From: Enterobacter mori LMG 25706 | Lineage (GTDB): Bacteria; Pseudomonadota; Gammaproteobacteria; Enterobacterales; Enterobacteriaceae | Reading direction: 5' to 3' | NCBI RefSeq assembly: GCF_000211415.1 | Contig: NZ_GL890776.1 | Span: 753,858 to 817,857 of the forward strand | Length of the DNA: 64,000 bases | Translations under genes and position numbers: made by a program | The notes under the pieces: model-generated | What the model was told of the DNA's origin: nothing | Seen by the model: only the letters and a program-made list of their open reading frames with translations | The model's database searches: none | Shown: positions 1 through 9,806 of the stretch, one piece after another | Position numbering within the stretch: position 1 is the stretch's first letter | Layout: each line of letters starts with the position of its first letter

Positions 1-652
1 CTTTCGCATCAAAGACGTTTGCGCCACCCGAAAGGGCGAACTGGGAGAATGCCTGTTCCGTCATCACACTTTCTGCCGTTGGCAACGCAATGCCGTAGTG
101 TTTCTTGCCCGGATCGTTGAGTTTCTGACTGGCTTGCAGCAACTGCTCCCAGTTATGCGGCTCTTCAATGCCCGCAGCCGCCAGGATGTCTTTGTGGTAC
201 CAGACGCCGGACAGCCAGGCACTGACAGGAACGCCGGTCCACGCCGTGCCGTCTTCAGTACGAACCACGCGAAGAATGCCGTCGTAGAAGGTGTCTTCCC
301 CTACGGCTTTAATCGCTTCACCGATCGCGTCCCGATCCAGCAACTGCTCTTTGTCCATCACCTTTGCGTAGTCATGGCTGACTTCGATCACTTCCGGCAA
401 TGCGCCGGTACGGGCCAGAGTGATGACCTTGGTGTTGTAGGCATCCTCTTCCACCGGTACCTGTTTCACCGTGATGGTTGGGTTTTCCTTCTCGAATTTC
501 TCAATCAGTTTCGTAATGACGGCCTGACGTTCCTGCTCCACCGACGAATGCATAAATTCAATGGTGACGTTCGATGGCTTGTCGTCCTTACATCCTGATA
601 TCAGGGCGCACGAAACCAGTGCTGACAGCAGCACAATTTTAGTCATCTTCAT
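1..652 (-). CDS. ycjN: YcjN-like ABC sugar-binding lipoprotein (3' part outside window)
   Basis: Periplasmic solute-binding protein of a carbohydrate ABC transporter. The reverse strand reads MKMTKIVLLSALVSCALISGC, a lipoprotein signal with lipobox LISGC. An extracellular solute-binding fold follows (FMHSSVEQERQAVITKLIEKF near the N-terminus). The ATG at 652 has an AAGGA ribosome site. About 217 residues are visible and the C-terminal half lies beyond position 1. It follows the glycoside phosphorylase gene by 14 bases on the same strand, as in the E. coli ycjMNOP locus, where the transporter probably feeds the phosphorylases. Family and gene name come from protein resemblance and gene order; the substrate is not shown by the sequence. 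Confidence 0.88.
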   Translation of the reverse strand, partial: MKMTKIVLLSALVSCALISGCKDDKPSNVTIEFMHSSVEQERQAVITKLIEKFEKENPTITVKQVPVEEDAYNTKVITLARTGALPEVIEVSHDYAKVMDKEQLLDRDAIGEAIKAVGEDTFYDGILRVVRTEDGTAWTGVPVSAWLSGVWYHKDILAAAGIEEPHNWEQLLQASQKLNDPGKKHYGIALPTAESVMTEQAFSQFALSGGANVFDAK

Positions 653-666
653 TTTTGAGGTCCTTT

Positions 667-2364
667 TTAGTTTTCTTTAATCCACATCACCTGCCATGGA
701 TTAAGGGTCAGAGTCGTACCGCTAATATTCTGTTTCGCAATCAGCTCCGTACCGGATATCCCTTCAGAATTCACGGTCTGAATATGTTGGCTAAAGTTAA
801 ATAATGCCGTTATTCGCTCACTCTTTTCGGTCACGCGAATAATTTTAAGAATATGTTCACCGGTTGTTTCGAAAAGTGCGTGACTGTCTGGATGAAATAT
901 CTGCTCCGCTCTGCGAATCGCAATCAATTCGCTTAGCTGTTTAAATATTTTATGGCGGATGCCTGTTTTGTTTGAGAGTTCTGAATCAATCTCACTGACA
1001 ATGTATTTTTTGCGGTTAATTGCGCGATTATATCCTAGTCGCTCAACGCCTTCATAATCATTACGTGAGCCCAGCGCACTCTGAATATAAATGGCAGGTA
1101 CGCCAGGAAAACTCAATAAGACCGCATGCGCCAGAATAAAGCGTGCAATACGTTCGTTATCAGGTGCATTTTTTGGGCTTAATGCGTCCAGATAGGTAAC
1201 ATTAATTTCATAAGGACTTCGGGTGCCATCAGGGTTATTTTTCCAGTTGACCAGAGCCCCTTCCTGCTGAAGTTTTTCCACCAGCGAAAGGATGTCGGAT
1301 TCAGGTAAAATCCCGCGTAACGGATTCAGACCGATACCATCATGCGAAGCTAAAAAATTGAACCAGGTGGTTTTCGTGGAAGGGAGTTCCAGCGATGAGG
1401 CCCACTGGCTCAGGGTGCGGACATCCTGACGATGGATGGCATGCAACACCAGCGGCGGTAAAGAGAACTGATACACCATCTGCGCTTCATTTTCGCCGTT
1501 GCCGAAATAAGAGATGTTGTCTTTATGCGGTACGTTTGTTTCGGTGATGATGACCGTTCCCGGTGCCACAGCCTCGGTAATCGCGCGAAAGAGCTGGATG
1601 AGCTGGTGGGTTTGTTCCAGATGGATGCAGTGTGTTCCGGGGATTTTCCACATAAAACCCACGGCATCGAGACGGATGTAATTCGCCCCTTCCATCAGGT
1701 AATGAAGCAGTACATCCACCATCGCAATTAACACGTCCGGCGAAGCAAAGTTCAGATCGATCTGGTCTTCGCTAAAGGTGGTCCACAGGTGGCGGACGCT
1801 GCCGTCATGGAGCGTAAAAGGCGTCAGAAGCGGTAACGCTCGCGGGCGCGTCACGGCGGATAAGTCTGTTTCCGGATCGACAGAGATAAAGAAATCTTCA
1901 TAGCCAGGCGTTTGCTGAAGATAGTTTGCAAACCATTGGCTTTTTGCCGACATATGATTGCACACGTAATCAAACATCAGGCTGGTGGACTGTTTTAATT
2001 CAGCAATATCACTCCAGGTTCCGGTTTCTGGTGCCACTTCATGATAATCGATAACAGAGAAACCATCGTCAGAGGACCACGGATAAAAAGGTAAAAGATG
2101 GACATGAGAAAAGGAATGAGAAAGCCACTTATTATAAAAACGGGTAAACACCGGCAGCGCTTTCTCCCCTGTTGCCGAAAACTGATCGGCATAGGTAATG
2201 AGGACGAGATCTTTTTCATCCCAGCCGGATTTACGTTTTTCCGTAATAAGAGAAGCGGCATTACCGATTTTTTCCAATAACACCTTGCGGTGTGTATCAG
2301 TAAAAGTTTCCCCGTAAATAAGATCAATGAGTTTATTAATTTTTGCGTTCACTTTGTTTTCCAT
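667..2364 (-). CDS. ggaP: Glucosylglycerate phosphorylase (GH13 sucrose-phosphorylase type)
   Basis: 565-residue GH13 subfamily 18 phosphorylase, the E. coli YcjM (GgaP) counterpart, which is about 559 residues. Family members split an alpha-glucoside with phosphate to give glucose-1-phosphate; YcjM is known to act on glucosylglycerate. The GH13 residues are visible: the nucleophile Asp in IRLDAVGF, the acid/base Glu in ITETNVPH and the stabiliser Asp in ASHDGIG. It is cytoplasmic and the first gene of the ycj locus here. Upstream is the phage-shock operon on the same strand, separated by about 200 bases that must hold its promoter. The exact substrate is inferred from the family and neighbourhood. 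Confidence 0.9.
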   Translation of the reverse strand: MENKVNAKINKLIDLIYGETFTDTHRKVLLEKIGNAASLITEKRKSGWDEKDLVLITYADQFSATGEKALPVFTRFYNKWLSHSFSHVHLLPFYPWSSDDGFSVIDYHEVAPETGTWSDIAELKQSTSLMFDYVCNHMSAKSQWFANYLQQTPGYEDFFISVDPETDLSAVTRPRALPLLTPFTLHDGSVRHLWTTFSEDQIDLNFASPDVLIAMVDVLLHYLMEGANYIRLDAVGFMWKIPGTHCIHLEQTHQLIQLFRAITEAVAPGTVIITETNVPHKDNISYFGNGENEAQMVYQFSLPPLVLHAIHRQDVRTLSQWASSLELPSTKTTWFNFLASHDGIGLNPLRGILPESDILSLVEKLQQEGALVNWKNNPDGTRSPYEINVTYLDALSPKNAPDNERIARFILAHAVLLSFPGVPAIYIQSALGSRNDYEGVERLGYNRAINRKKYIVSEIDSELSNKTGIRHKIFKQLSELIAIRRAEQIFHPDSHALFETTGEHILKIIRVTEKSERITALFNFSQHIQTVNSEGISGTELIAKQNISGTTLTLNPWQVMWIKEN

Positions 2365-2520
2365 GGTAGCGGTCCCACGGATCGCAATCTACTCCCATGG
2401 AAAATATCTGTCAACGGACCAGGAAGCATAAAATCGCCCTGACAAAGCAGCGCAGAGGCAGTAATGTGAGCTACAGCAAAGAAACAATAAAAAGACGGAG
2501 AGGAAGGCAGAAACGCCGCT

Positions 2521-2547
2521 AGCCCTTCTCTCGGGTGAGAAAGGGCT
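2521..2547. repeat. Inverted repeat between pspD and ggaP
   Basis: AGCCCTTCTC and GAGAAAGGGCT form an imperfect hairpin just beyond the pspD stop. There is no clear T-run on either side, so it may be a weak terminator or an mRNA 3' stabiliser of the psp transcript. This position is where pspE lies in E. coli. Confidence 0.45.
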
Positions 2548-2564
2548 AACGTAATCGGGAAGGG

Positions 2565-2786
2565 TCAGGAAAAGTATCGACGAGAAACGCGTTTTGCCAG
2601 TTTCTGCAGCATCGGTTCCAGCGCCACGGCAAGCAGCATTCTGACCGGTTTACGGGCAACAGATTTTATCGCCCAGCCCGCCACACCGGCCGGACCGTAA
2701 CGCAACGCTGTCAGCAGGACCAGTTTACCTGCGATTTTCAGGCCGGGTTTTACCTTCTGACCGGCCTGTTGCCAGTTTTGTTTCAT
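2565..2786 (-). CDS. pspD: Phage shock protein D
   Basis: 73-residue last gene of the psp operon here. It has a lysine/arginine-rich N-terminus and a central hydrophobic stretch ([19 protein letters not shown]), consistent with a peripheral or single-pass inner-membrane protein. In E. coli PspD has only a modest role in the membrane-stress response. It starts 12 bases after pspC. The rhodanese gene pspE, which follows pspD in E. coli, is missing: the next reading frame is ggaP. The assignment rests on sequence resemblance and operon position. Confidence 0.93.
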   Translation of the reverse strand: MKQNWQQAGQKVKPGLKIAGKLVLLTALRYGPAGVAGWAIKSVARKPVRMLLAVALEPMLQKLAKRVSRRYFS

Positions 2787-2798
2787 TAATGTTCTCTC

Positions 2799-3158
2799 TT
2801 AAAGCTGATGAAAACGGCTTCTCAGCGTAAAGGTATCAGAGGTGATATAGCGTTCCATTTCCCGCAGCCGCTTTTCCCCTTCAGCCAGTTGATCATCAAC
2901 GGCGTTGAGCAGATCGCTGCTGGTCGGGGCGCCTTCCGCCGCCAGTTCACCGTCAGGCATGGGATCGAGCACAAACGACAGAACGATATAGGCCACCAGA
3001 GTAATAAAAGCCAGACCAAAGAAAATCGACAATACCGTCACCACACGCACCAGTTTCACCGGTACATCGAGATAATGGGCCAATCCAGCACAAACGCCGC
3101 GTACCATGCCCTGCTGCGGGATGCGCCACAATTTTTTGTTCAGGTTCAGTCCAGACAT
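2799..3158 (-). CDS. pspC: Phage shock protein C, inner-membrane sensor
   Basis: 119-residue PspC-domain protein. The N-terminal part (LWRIPQQGMVRGVCAGLAHYLDVP) is the family signature. One membrane helix follows at about residues 40-65 (VVTVLSIFFGLAFITLVAYIVLSFVL), then a cytoplasmic tail. With PspB it senses secretin or membrane damage and draws PspA away from PspF. Its ATG overlaps the pspB stop, consistent with translational coupling of the two sensor partners. Confidence 0.96.
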   Translation of the reverse strand: MSGLNLNKKLWRIPQQGMVRGVCAGLAHYLDVPVKLVRVVTVLSIFFGLAFITLVAYIVLSFVLDPMPDGELAAEGAPTSSDLLNAVDDQLAEGEKRLREMERYITSDTFTLRSRFHQL

Positions 3159-3382
3159 TAACGCTCCCTCCAGTTCGGATGTTCTGCATCCAGGATAGCT
3201 TCCAGCGCCTGAATGCGATCGCGCATCTTATTCGCCTGATCGGTAAGCTGCACAAGGCGTTGTTGCTCACTCTGAGAAAGCTCTCCACGCGAAGAACGGT
3301 TACTGTAGTGCAGCCATAACCAAATCGGCAGAACGAACAGCACGAAGATGGTCAGGGGAATTGCCAGAAAAAGCGCGCTCAT
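3158..3382 (-). CDS. pspB: Phage shock protein B, membrane regulator
   Basis: 74 residues, the same as E. coli PspB. One N-terminal membrane helix (FLAIPLTIFVLFVLPIWLWLHY) is followed by a basic, coiled-coil-prone tail (QRLVQLTDQANKMRDRIQALEAIL). PspB works with PspC as a positive regulator of the psp response by binding PspA. It lies between pspA and pspC in the conserved order and shares its stop with the pspC start. Confidence 0.96.
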   Translation of the reverse strand: MSALFLAIPLTIFVLFVLPIWLWLHYSNRSSRGELSQSEQQRLVQLTDQANKMRDRIQALEAILDAEHPNWRER

Positions 3383-3431
3383 GTGTACTCCTTGTTTTAT
3401 GATGCGGCACGCTCAGGTGCCGCACGAATTA

Positions 3432-4100
3432 TTACTGGTTGTCTTGCTTCATTTTGGCTTTCAACGCCGCCAGCTGCTCGCTGATTTCGTCGTCGGCTTT
3501 CAAATCGGCAAACTGCTGATCCAGCGTTTTCTGCTTACCGATACTGTGACTTTCCGCTTCCGCTTCCATGTGGTCGATACGGCGTTCGAAAGATTCGAAA
3601 CGGGCCATCGCTTCGTCCAGCTTACCGCTATCCAGCTGACGGCGAACGTCACGGGAAGAGCTTGCCGCCTGGTGGCGAAGCGTCAGCGCCTGTTGACGAG
3701 CGCGGGTTTCGCTGAGTTTATTCTCAAGCTCGCCGATCTCTTTCTTCATACGAGAGAGCGTGTCATCAACCAGCGTCACTTCGTGTTCGAGCGCGGTTAC
3801 AACATCTGACAACTTCTGTTTTTCAATTAGCGCGGCACGAGCGAGGTCTTCTTTATCTTTACGTAACGCCAGTTCGGCTTTTTCCTGCCATTCGTTGAGC
3901 TGGGTGGTCGCCTGCTCAATGCGACGCGTGAGCTGCTTTTTCTCAGCCAGCGCACGAGCGGAGGTGGAACGCACTTCAACCAGCGTGTCTTCCATTTCCT
4001 GAATCATCAGACGCACCAGCTTCTGTGGATCTTCCGCTTTCTCAAGCAGTGAGTTGATATTGGCGTTCACGATGTCGGCAAAACGAGAAAAAATACCCAT
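3432..4100 (-). CDS. pspA: Phage shock protein A, membrane-stress effector and PspF inhibitor
   Basis: 222-residue PspA/Vipp1/ESCRT-III-type coiled-coil protein starting [19 protein letters not shown], the amphipathic membrane-binding helix. Long heptad-rich helices follow. PspA binds PspF and blocks its ATPase when membranes are intact; under stress it coats the inner membrane and limits proton leak. The ATG at 4100 is preferred over an in-frame TTG two codons upstream because a GAGGA ribosome site and the family N-terminus fit it. Transcription should come from the sigma-54 site at 4151-4169. Confidence 0.97.
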   Translation of the reverse strand: MGIFSRFADIVNANINSLLEKAEDPQKLVRLMIQEMEDTLVEVRSTSARALAEKKQLTRRIEQATTQLNEWQEKAELALRKDKEDLARAALIEKQKLSDVVTALEHEVTLVDDTLSRMKKEIGELENKLSETRARQQALTLRHQAASSSRDVRRQLDSGKLDEAMARFESFERRIDHMEAEAESHSIGKQKTLDQQFADLKADDEISEQLAALKAKMKQDNQ

Positions 4101-4150
4101 AATCAAATCCTCATATTTCTGTTATCGGGCGATGCCCTGCTACAGAGATA

Positions 4151-4169
4151 ATACAAATCCCATGCCAAC
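4151..4169 (-). promoter_or_regulatory. Sigma-54 promoter of pspABCD
   Basis: Reverse-strand TTGGCAT-GGGAT-TTGTA matches the -24/-12 sigma-54 pattern TGGCAC-N5-TTGCA, with the invariant GG and correct spacing. It lies about 50 bases upstream of the pspA ATG, exactly where E. coli has its PspF-dependent promoter. Confidence 0.88.
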
Positions 4170-4179
4170 TTTTTATCTC

Positions 4180-4206
4180 ATTGATATTATTAGATGTGAT
4201 TGATAT
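4180..4206. promoter_or_regulatory. Direct repeat upstream of the pspA promoter (candidate PspF or IHF sites)
   Basis: The octamer ATTGATAT occurs twice, at 4180-4187 and 4199-4206, 19 bases apart or close to two helical turns. It sits just upstream of the sigma-54 promoter and inside the pspF leader. In E. coli this interval holds an IHF site and two PspF activator sites that also autoregulate pspF. Which protein binds the repeat is inference. Confidence 0.45.
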
Positions 4207-4266
4207 TTGCACATTATGGCACTATCCTCACCTGGTGAATATCACTAAGGAGTGGTTAATTTCATC

Positions 4267-5244
4267 ATGACCGGATACAAAGACAACTTACTGGGTGAAG
4301 CGAACAGTTTTCTTGAAGTTCTTGAACAGGTTTCGCGCCTGGCGCCTCTCAATAAACCGGTACTCATTATCGGCGAGCGCGGTACGGGTAAGGAACTGAT
4401 AGCCAACCGTCTCCACTATTTATCCGGGCGCTGGGATGGGCCATTTATTTCACTAAACTGCGCGGCGTTGAATGAGAATCTGCTCGACACTGAACTGTTT
4501 GGTCATGAAGCGGGTGCGTTTACCGGTGCACAAAAACGCCATCCCGGACGGTTCGAGCGTGCAGATGGCGGCACACTGTTCCTCGATGAACTGGCGACAG
4601 CCCCAATGCTGGTTCAGGAAAAGCTGCTGCGCGTCATTGAATATGGCGAGCTGGAGCGCGTCGGCGGAAGCCAGCCGCTGCAGGTTAACGTGCGTCTGGT
4701 CTGCGCGACCAACGCCAATCTGCCGGAAATGGTGGCGGAAGATACATTTCGCGCAGACCTGCTCGACAGGCTGGCGTTTGACGTCGTACAACTGCCGCCG
4801 CTGCGTGAAAGGCGCAGCGACATCATGCTGCTGGCAGAGCAGTTTGCCATCCAGATGTGCCGTGAGCTGGGTCTGCCTCTTTTCCCCGGCTTCAGCGATT
4901 ACGCCACAGAAACCCTGCTCGGCTACCCGTGGCCGGGGAATATTCGTGAACTGAAAAACGTGGTAGAGCGTTCGGTTTATCGCCACGGCAGTAGCGAAAC
5001 CGAACTGGACAACATTATTCTCGACCCGTTTAAGCGCAACGCTCGGCCCGCTGTTGTGCCTGTCGATAACACTGACGCGCCGTCTCTGCCGCTTGATTTG
5101 CGTCAATTTCAGCATAAACAGGAACAGCAGTTACTGGAACAGAGCCTCCAGCAGGCGAAATATAACCAGAAACAGGCGGCTGATTTGCTGGGTCTGACCT
5201 ACCATCAATTAAGGGCATTGCTCAAAAAGCATCAAATGCGCTGA
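4267..5244 (+). CDS. pspF: Psp operon sigma-54 enhancer-binding activator
   Basis: 325 residues from ATG 4267 (MTGYKDNLLGEANSF), matching the E. coli start; an upstream in-frame GTG at 4252 is less likely. It is an AAA+ activator without a receiver domain. Visible are Walker A GERGTGKE, the sigma-54 contact loop GAFTGA, Walker B GGTLFLDE and a C-terminal Fis-type helix-turn-helix (QAADLLGLTYHQLRALLKKH). The missing receiver fits control by direct PspA binding. It is transcribed divergently from pspA, so activator and target share one regulatory region. Confidence 0.97.
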   Translation: MTGYKDNLLGEANSFLEVLEQVSRLAPLNKPVLIIGERGTGKELIANRLHYLSGRWDGPFISLNCAALNENLLDTELFGHEAGAFTGAQKRHPGRFERADGGTLFLDELATAPMLVQEKLLRVIEYGELERVGGSQPLQVNVRLVCATNANLPEMVAEDTFRADLLDRLAFDVVQLPPLRERRSDIMLLAEQFAIQMCRELGLPLFPGFSDYATETLLGYPWPGNIRELKNVVERSVYRHGSSETELDNIILDPFKRNARPAVVPVDNTDAPSLPLDLRQFQHKQEQQLLEQSLQQAKYNQKQAADLLGLTYHQLRALLKKHQMR

Positions 5245-5332
5245 CATTATCAGCACTTATCTGCAGACATTTTTACGAAGCAGGTGTAAGTGCGATACAC
5301 TTTGCAGATCGAACCTAAAAACCTTAAAAATT

Positions 5333-6973
5333 ATGCGTCTGGTTTTATCGTCCTTGTTGGCACTCGGTCTGTTCAGCAACCTGGCTGTTGCTGCGCCTGA
5401 GCGATCTGCGCTCCCTGATATTCGCGATAGCGGATTTGTCTATTGCGTCAGCGGGCAAGTTGATACCTTTAACCCGCAAAAAGCGGGTAGCGGCCTGATT
5501 GTCGATACGCTGGCCGCACAGCTGTACGATCGTCTGCTTGATGTTGATCCGTATACCTACCGCCTGGTGCCAGAGCTTGCTGAGAGCTGGGAAGTGCTGG
5601 ATAACGGCGCAACCTACCGTTTCCATCTCCGCGATGATGTCGACTTCCAGCGCACGCCATGGTTTACCCCAACTCGCAAACTGAACGCGGATGACGTGGT
5701 GTTTACCTTCCAGCGCATCTTTGACCGTCACCATCCGTGGCATAACGTTAACGGCGAAAACTTCCCCTATTTCGACAGTCTGCAGTTTGCCGATACCGTC
5801 AAAAGCGTGCGCAAGCTGGATAACCGGACGGTGGAGTTCCGGCTGGTTCGCCCGGATGCCTCTTTCCTCTGGCATCTGGCAACGCACTATGCGTCAGTGA
5901 TGTCGGCAGAATACGCGGCTACGTTGACGAAAAAAGATCGCCAGGAACTGCTCGACCGCCAGCCTGTCGGCACTGGCCCGTTCCAGCTGGCAGAGTATCG
6001 TGCCGGACAGTTTATTCGCCTGCAGCGTCACGAACATTTCTGGCGCGGCACGCCGCTGATGCCCCAGGTGGTTGTCGATCTGGGCTCTGGCGGTACAGGA
6101 CGTCTTTCGAAGCTGTTAACCGGTGAGTGCGATGTGCTTGCCTGGCCAGCAGCCAGCCAGCTGACCATTCTGCGTGACGATCCGCGTCTGCGCCTGACAT
6201 TGCGTCCGGGGATGAACATTGCCTATCTGGCGTTCAACACCGACAAACCGCCGCTGAACAATCCTGCCGTTCGCCACGCGCTGGCGTTAGCAATCAATAA
6301 CCAGCGTCTGATGCAGTCGATTTACTACGGTACCGCAGAAACGGCGGCTTCTATTTTACCGAGAGCCTCCTGGGCCTACGACGGCGAAGCTAAAATTACG
6401 GAATACAATCCGGCGAAAGCGCGCGAACAGCTCAAGGCTCTGGGAGCGGAAAACCTGACGCTGCAACTCTGGGTGCCGACCAGTTCACAGGCGTGGAACC
6501 CAAGCCCGCTGAAAACAGCGGAACTGTTGCAGGCCGATATGGCGCAGGTGGGCGTTAAAGTGATCATCGTCCCTGTCGAAGGTCGTTTCCAGGAGGCTCG
6601 CCTGATGGATATGAACCATGATTTGACGCTGGCGGGCTGGCCTACCGACAGTAACGACCCGGACAGCTTCTTCCGCCCGTTGCTCAGCTGCGCCGCGATT
6701 AACTCGCAGACCAACTACGCGCACTGGTGTCATCGGGAATTTGATGCCGTGTTACAAAAAGCGCTCGCCTCACAACAGCTTGCGTCGCGGATAGAAGCCT
6801 ACGACGAAGCTCAGAATATTTTGGCTCGGGAACTCCCGGTGCTCCCGCTGGCCTCATCCCTGCGCTTGCAGGCCTATCGGTACGATATTAAAGGGCTGGT
6901 ACTGAGTCCGTTTGGCAACGCCTCCTTCGCAGGGGTCACTCGTGAAAAAGAGCAAGAGGTGAAGAAACCATGA
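5333..6973 (+). CDS. sapA: SapA periplasmic peptide-binding protein
   Basis: 546-residue family 5 extracellular solute-binding protein with signal peptide [21 protein letters not shown]. It is the periplasmic receptor of the SapABCDF ABC transporter, linked in enterics to antimicrobial-peptide resistance, and in E. coli the system has also been tied to putrescine export and TrkA-dependent potassium uptake. Length matches E. coli SapA (547). Its TGA overlaps the sapB ATG by four bases, the first of a chain of tightly coupled genes. The promoter should lie in the 88 bases after pspF. Confidence 0.96.
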   Translation: MRLVLSSLLALGLFSNLAVAAPERSALPDIRDSGFVYCVSGQVDTFNPQKAGSGLIVDTLAAQLYDRLLDVDPYTYRLVPELAESWEVLDNGATYRFHLRDDVDFQRTPWFTPTRKLNADDVVFTFQRIFDRHHPWHNVNGENFPYFDSLQFADTVKSVRKLDNRTVEFRLVRPDASFLWHLATHYASVMSAEYAATLTKKDRQELLDRQPVGTGPFQLAEYRAGQFIRLQRHEHFWRGTPLMPQVVVDLGSGGTGRLSKLLTGECDVLAWPAASQLTILRDDPRLRLTLRPGMNIAYLAFNTDKPPLNNPAVRHALALAINNQRLMQSIYYGTAETAASILPRASWAYDGEAKITEYNPAKAREQLKALGAENLTLQLWVPTSSQAWNPSPLKTAELLQADMAQVGVKVIIVPVEGRFQEARLMDMNHDLTLAGWPTDSNDPDSFFRPLLSCAAINSQTNYAHWCHREFDAVLQKALASQQLASRIEAYDEAQNILARELPVLPLASSLRLQAYRYDIKGLVLSPFGNASFAGVTREKEQEVKKP

Positions 6974-7935
6974 TCATATTTACCTTGCGCCGTCTGCTGT
7001 TGCTGTTGGTTACGCTGTTCTTTTTGACCTTCGTGGGCTTTAGCCTGAGCTATTTCACGCCCCACGCCCCGCTTCAGGGGTCGTCACTGTGGGATGCGTG
7101 GCTGTTCTGGTTTAACGGCGTACTGCACTGGGACTTCGGGGTTTCCAGCATTAACGGACAGCTGATCTCAGAACAGTTGAAAGAGGTTTTCCCGGCGACC
7201 ATGGAACTGTGCATCCTGGCTTTTGGCTTTGCTTTGATGGTGGGCATTCCCGTGGGGATGCTGGCGGGCATTTATCGCAATAAATGGCAGGATAAATTTA
7301 TCAGCGCCATTGCGCTGCTCGGCTTTTCAATCCCGGTATTTTGGCTGGCGCTGTTGCTCACCCTCTTCTTCTCTCTGACGCTGGGCTGGCTGCCGGTTTC
7401 CGGGCGATTCGATCTGCTTTATACGGTTAAAACGGTGAGCGGGTTTGCCATCATCGATGCATGGCTTTCGGATTCGGTCTGGCGCGATGAGATGATCATG
7501 AGTGCGCTGCGTCATATGGTGCTGCCGGTTCTGACTTTAGCCGTTGCGCCTACCACCGAAGTGATCCGCCTGATGCGCATCAGCACCATTGAGGTGTTCG
7601 ATCAAAACTACGTCAAAGCGGCCGCCACGCGCGGGCTGTCGCGTCTGACTATTCTGCGTCGCCATGTGCTGCACAATGCGCTGCCGCCGGTTATTCCCCG
7701 CCTGGGATTACAATTCTCTACCATGCTCACGCTGGCGATGATCACGGAGATGGTCTTTAGCTGGCCGGGCCTGGGGCGCTGGATGATCAACGCCATTCGC
7801 CAGCAGGATTACGCAGCGATCTCCGCCGGTGTGATGGTGATTGGCTCACTGGTGATTATTGTGAACGTTCTTTCCGATATTTTGGGTGCCATGGCCAACC
7901 CTCTGAAGCATAAGGAATGGTATGCCTTACGATAG
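6970..7935 (+). CDS. sapB: SapB inner-membrane permease
   Basis: 321-residue DppB/OppB-type permease subunit with six or so hydrophobic segments, beginning [20 protein letters not shown]. The cytoplasmic EAA loop is visible around [19 protein letters not shown], the coupling helix that docks on the ATPases. It pairs with SapC to form the channel. It overlaps sapA by four bases and sapC by 14 bases. Confidence 0.96.
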   Translation: MIIFTLRRLLLLLVTLFFLTFVGFSLSYFTPHAPLQGSSLWDAWLFWFNGVLHWDFGVSSINGQLISEQLKEVFPATMELCILAFGFALMVGIPVGMLAGIYRNKWQDKFISAIALLGFSIPVFWLALLLTLFFSLTLGWLPVSGRFDLLYTVKTVSGFAIIDAWLSDSVWRDEMIMSALRHMVLPVLTLAVAPTTEVIRLMRISTIEVFDQNYVKAAATRGLSRLTILRRHVLHNALPPVIPRLGLQFSTMLTLAMITEMVFSWPGLGRWMINAIRQQDYAAISAGVMVIGSLVIIVNVLSDILGAMANPLKHKEWYALR

Positions 7936-8812
7936 CGTATACAGTGAAAAGCGCACGCCCGGTGCGCTACGTACCGTGTGGCGTAAATTCTATGGTGACA
8001 CCACGGCTATGATCGGCCTTTACGGCTGCGCTGGCCTGGCCTTGCTGTGCGTGTTGGGTTCGTGGTTTGCACCCTATGGCATCGATCAGCAGTTCCTTGG
8101 CTATCAACTTTTGCCGCCTTCGTGGTCCCGCTATGGTGAAGTCTCCTTCTTCCTCGGGACTGACGATCTTGGACGTGACGTGTTAAGCCGCCTTCTGAGC
8201 GGCGCGGCCCCGACGGTGGGCGGTGCGTTTGTGGTTACGCTGGCGGCCACGATCTGCGGCCTGGCACTGGGCATTTTTGCAGGCTCTACTCACGGCCTGC
8301 GTTCGGCGGTGCTGAACCACATTCTGGATACCCTGCTCTCTATTCCATCTTTGCTGCTTGCCATTATCGTCGTGGCGTTCGCTGGGCCACATCTGTCACA
8401 CGCGATGTTTGCCGTCTGGCTGGCGATCCTGCCGCGTCTGGTTCGCTCGGTATACAGCCTGGTGCATGACGAGCTGGAAAAAGAGTACGTTGTCGCGGCC
8501 CGTCTGGACGGCGCGACCACGTTTAATATTTTGTGGTTTGCCGTATTGCCAAACCTTGCTGCCGGACTGGTCACAGAGATCACCCGCGCCCTGTCGATGG
8601 CTATCCTGGACATCGCCGCGCTGGGTTTCCTCGATCTGGGGGCGCAACTGCCCTCCCCTGAATGGGGTGCAATGCTCGGTGATGCCCTGGAGCTTATCTA
8701 TGTCGCACCGTGGACGGTCATGCTGCCAGGGGCAGCCATTATGGTGAGCGTACTGCTGGTTAACCTGCTGGGCGACGGCATTCGCCGTGCGATTAATGCG
8801 GGGGTGGAATAA
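7922..8812 (+). CDS. sapC: SapC inner-membrane permease
   Basis: 296-residue DppC-type permease with an N-terminal cytoplasmic segment, a first helix near residue 35 and the EAA loop [19 protein letters not shown]. It partners SapB in the Sap transporter. It starts inside the end of sapB, and its stop shares bases with the sapD ATG (TAATG), showing close translational coupling. Confidence 0.96.
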   Translation: MPYDSVYSEKRTPGALRTVWRKFYGDTTAMIGLYGCAGLALLCVLGSWFAPYGIDQQFLGYQLLPPSWSRYGEVSFFLGTDDLGRDVLSRLLSGAAPTVGGAFVVTLAATICGLALGIFAGSTHGLRSAVLNHILDTLLSIPSLLLAIIVVAFAGPHLSHAMFAVWLAILPRLVRSVYSLVHDELEKEYVVAARLDGATTFNILWFAVLPNLAAGLVTEITRALSMAILDIAALGFLDLGAQLPSPEWGAMLGDALELIYVAPWTVMLPGAAIMVSVLLVNLLGDGIRRAINAGVE

Positions 8813-9805
8813 TGCCGTTACTTGATATCCGCAACCTGACAATCGAATTCAAGACCGGTGAAGGCTGGGTGAAGGCAGTGGACCGCATCAGCATCACGCT
8901 TGCTGAAGGCGAAATCCGCGGGCTGGTTGGAGAATCTGGCTCCGGTAAGAGCTTGATCGCCAAAGCCATCTGCGGCGTGGCGAAGGACAACTGGCGCGTC
9001 ACCGCTGACCGCATGCGCTTTGATGATATCGACCTGCTGCGCCTCTCCCCTCGGGAACGCCGCAAGCTGGTGGGTCATAACGTGTCGATGATTTTCCAGG
9101 AGCCGCAATCCTGTCTTGACCCATCCGAGCGCGTGGGTAAACAGCTGATGCAGAACATCCCCGGCTGGACCTATAAAGGACGCTGGTGGCAGCGTTTTGG
9201 CTGGCGCAAGCGCCGTGCCATTGAGCTACTGCACCGTGTCGGGATTAAAGATCACAAAGACGCGATGCGTAGCTTCCCTTACGAACTGACCGACGGCGAA
9301 TGTCAAAAAGGTGATGATTGCCATCGCGCTGGCAAACCAGCCACGCCTGCTGATTGCTGATGAACCCACAAACGCGATGGAGCCCACCACGCAGGCGCAA
9401 ATTTTCCGCCTGCTGACGCGTCTTAATCAGAACAATAACACCACCATTTTGCTGATCAGCCATGACCTGCAGATGCTGAGCAAATGGGCGGATAAAATTG
9501 ACGTGATGTATTGCGGTCAGACGGTCGAAACTGCCGTCAGTGAAGATCTGGTAAATACACCGCATCATCCATACACCCAGGCACTGATCCGCGCGATACC
9601 GGATTTCGGTAGCGCGATGCCGCATAAAAGCCGTCTGAATACTTTGCCGGGTGCCATTCCCCTGCTGGAGTCGTTGCCTACTGGCTGCCGTCTGGGGCCA
9701 CGTTGTCCCTACGCTCAGCGTAAATGCATTGAGACGCCGCGTCTCACAGGGGCGAAAAGCCACCTTTACGCCTGTCATTTCCCGCTGAACATGGAGAGAG
9801 AGTGA
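8812..9805 (+). pseudogene. sapD: sapD ATPase gene with a +1 frameshift
   Basis: SapD is one of two ATPases of the Sap transporter. From ATG 8812 the frame encodes Walker A GESGSGKS and then the start of the ABC signature, ELTDGECQK. At the A5-G2 run 9305-9311 there is one extra base. The frame runs on with unrelated residues to a stop at 9360, giving 182 residues without Walker B. The +1 frame resumes [21 protein letters not shown] at once and ends normally at 9805. Removing one base gives exactly 330 residues, the E. coli length. The remainder shows no decay, so a sequencing error at the homopolymer, a recent mutation or frameshifting are all possible. Confidence 0.9.
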
Positions 9806-9806
9806 A

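Noticed and set aside
98..598. 166-codon frame on the plus strand
   Set aside because: It lies wholly antisense to ycjN, whose lipoprotein signal and family resemblance are clear.
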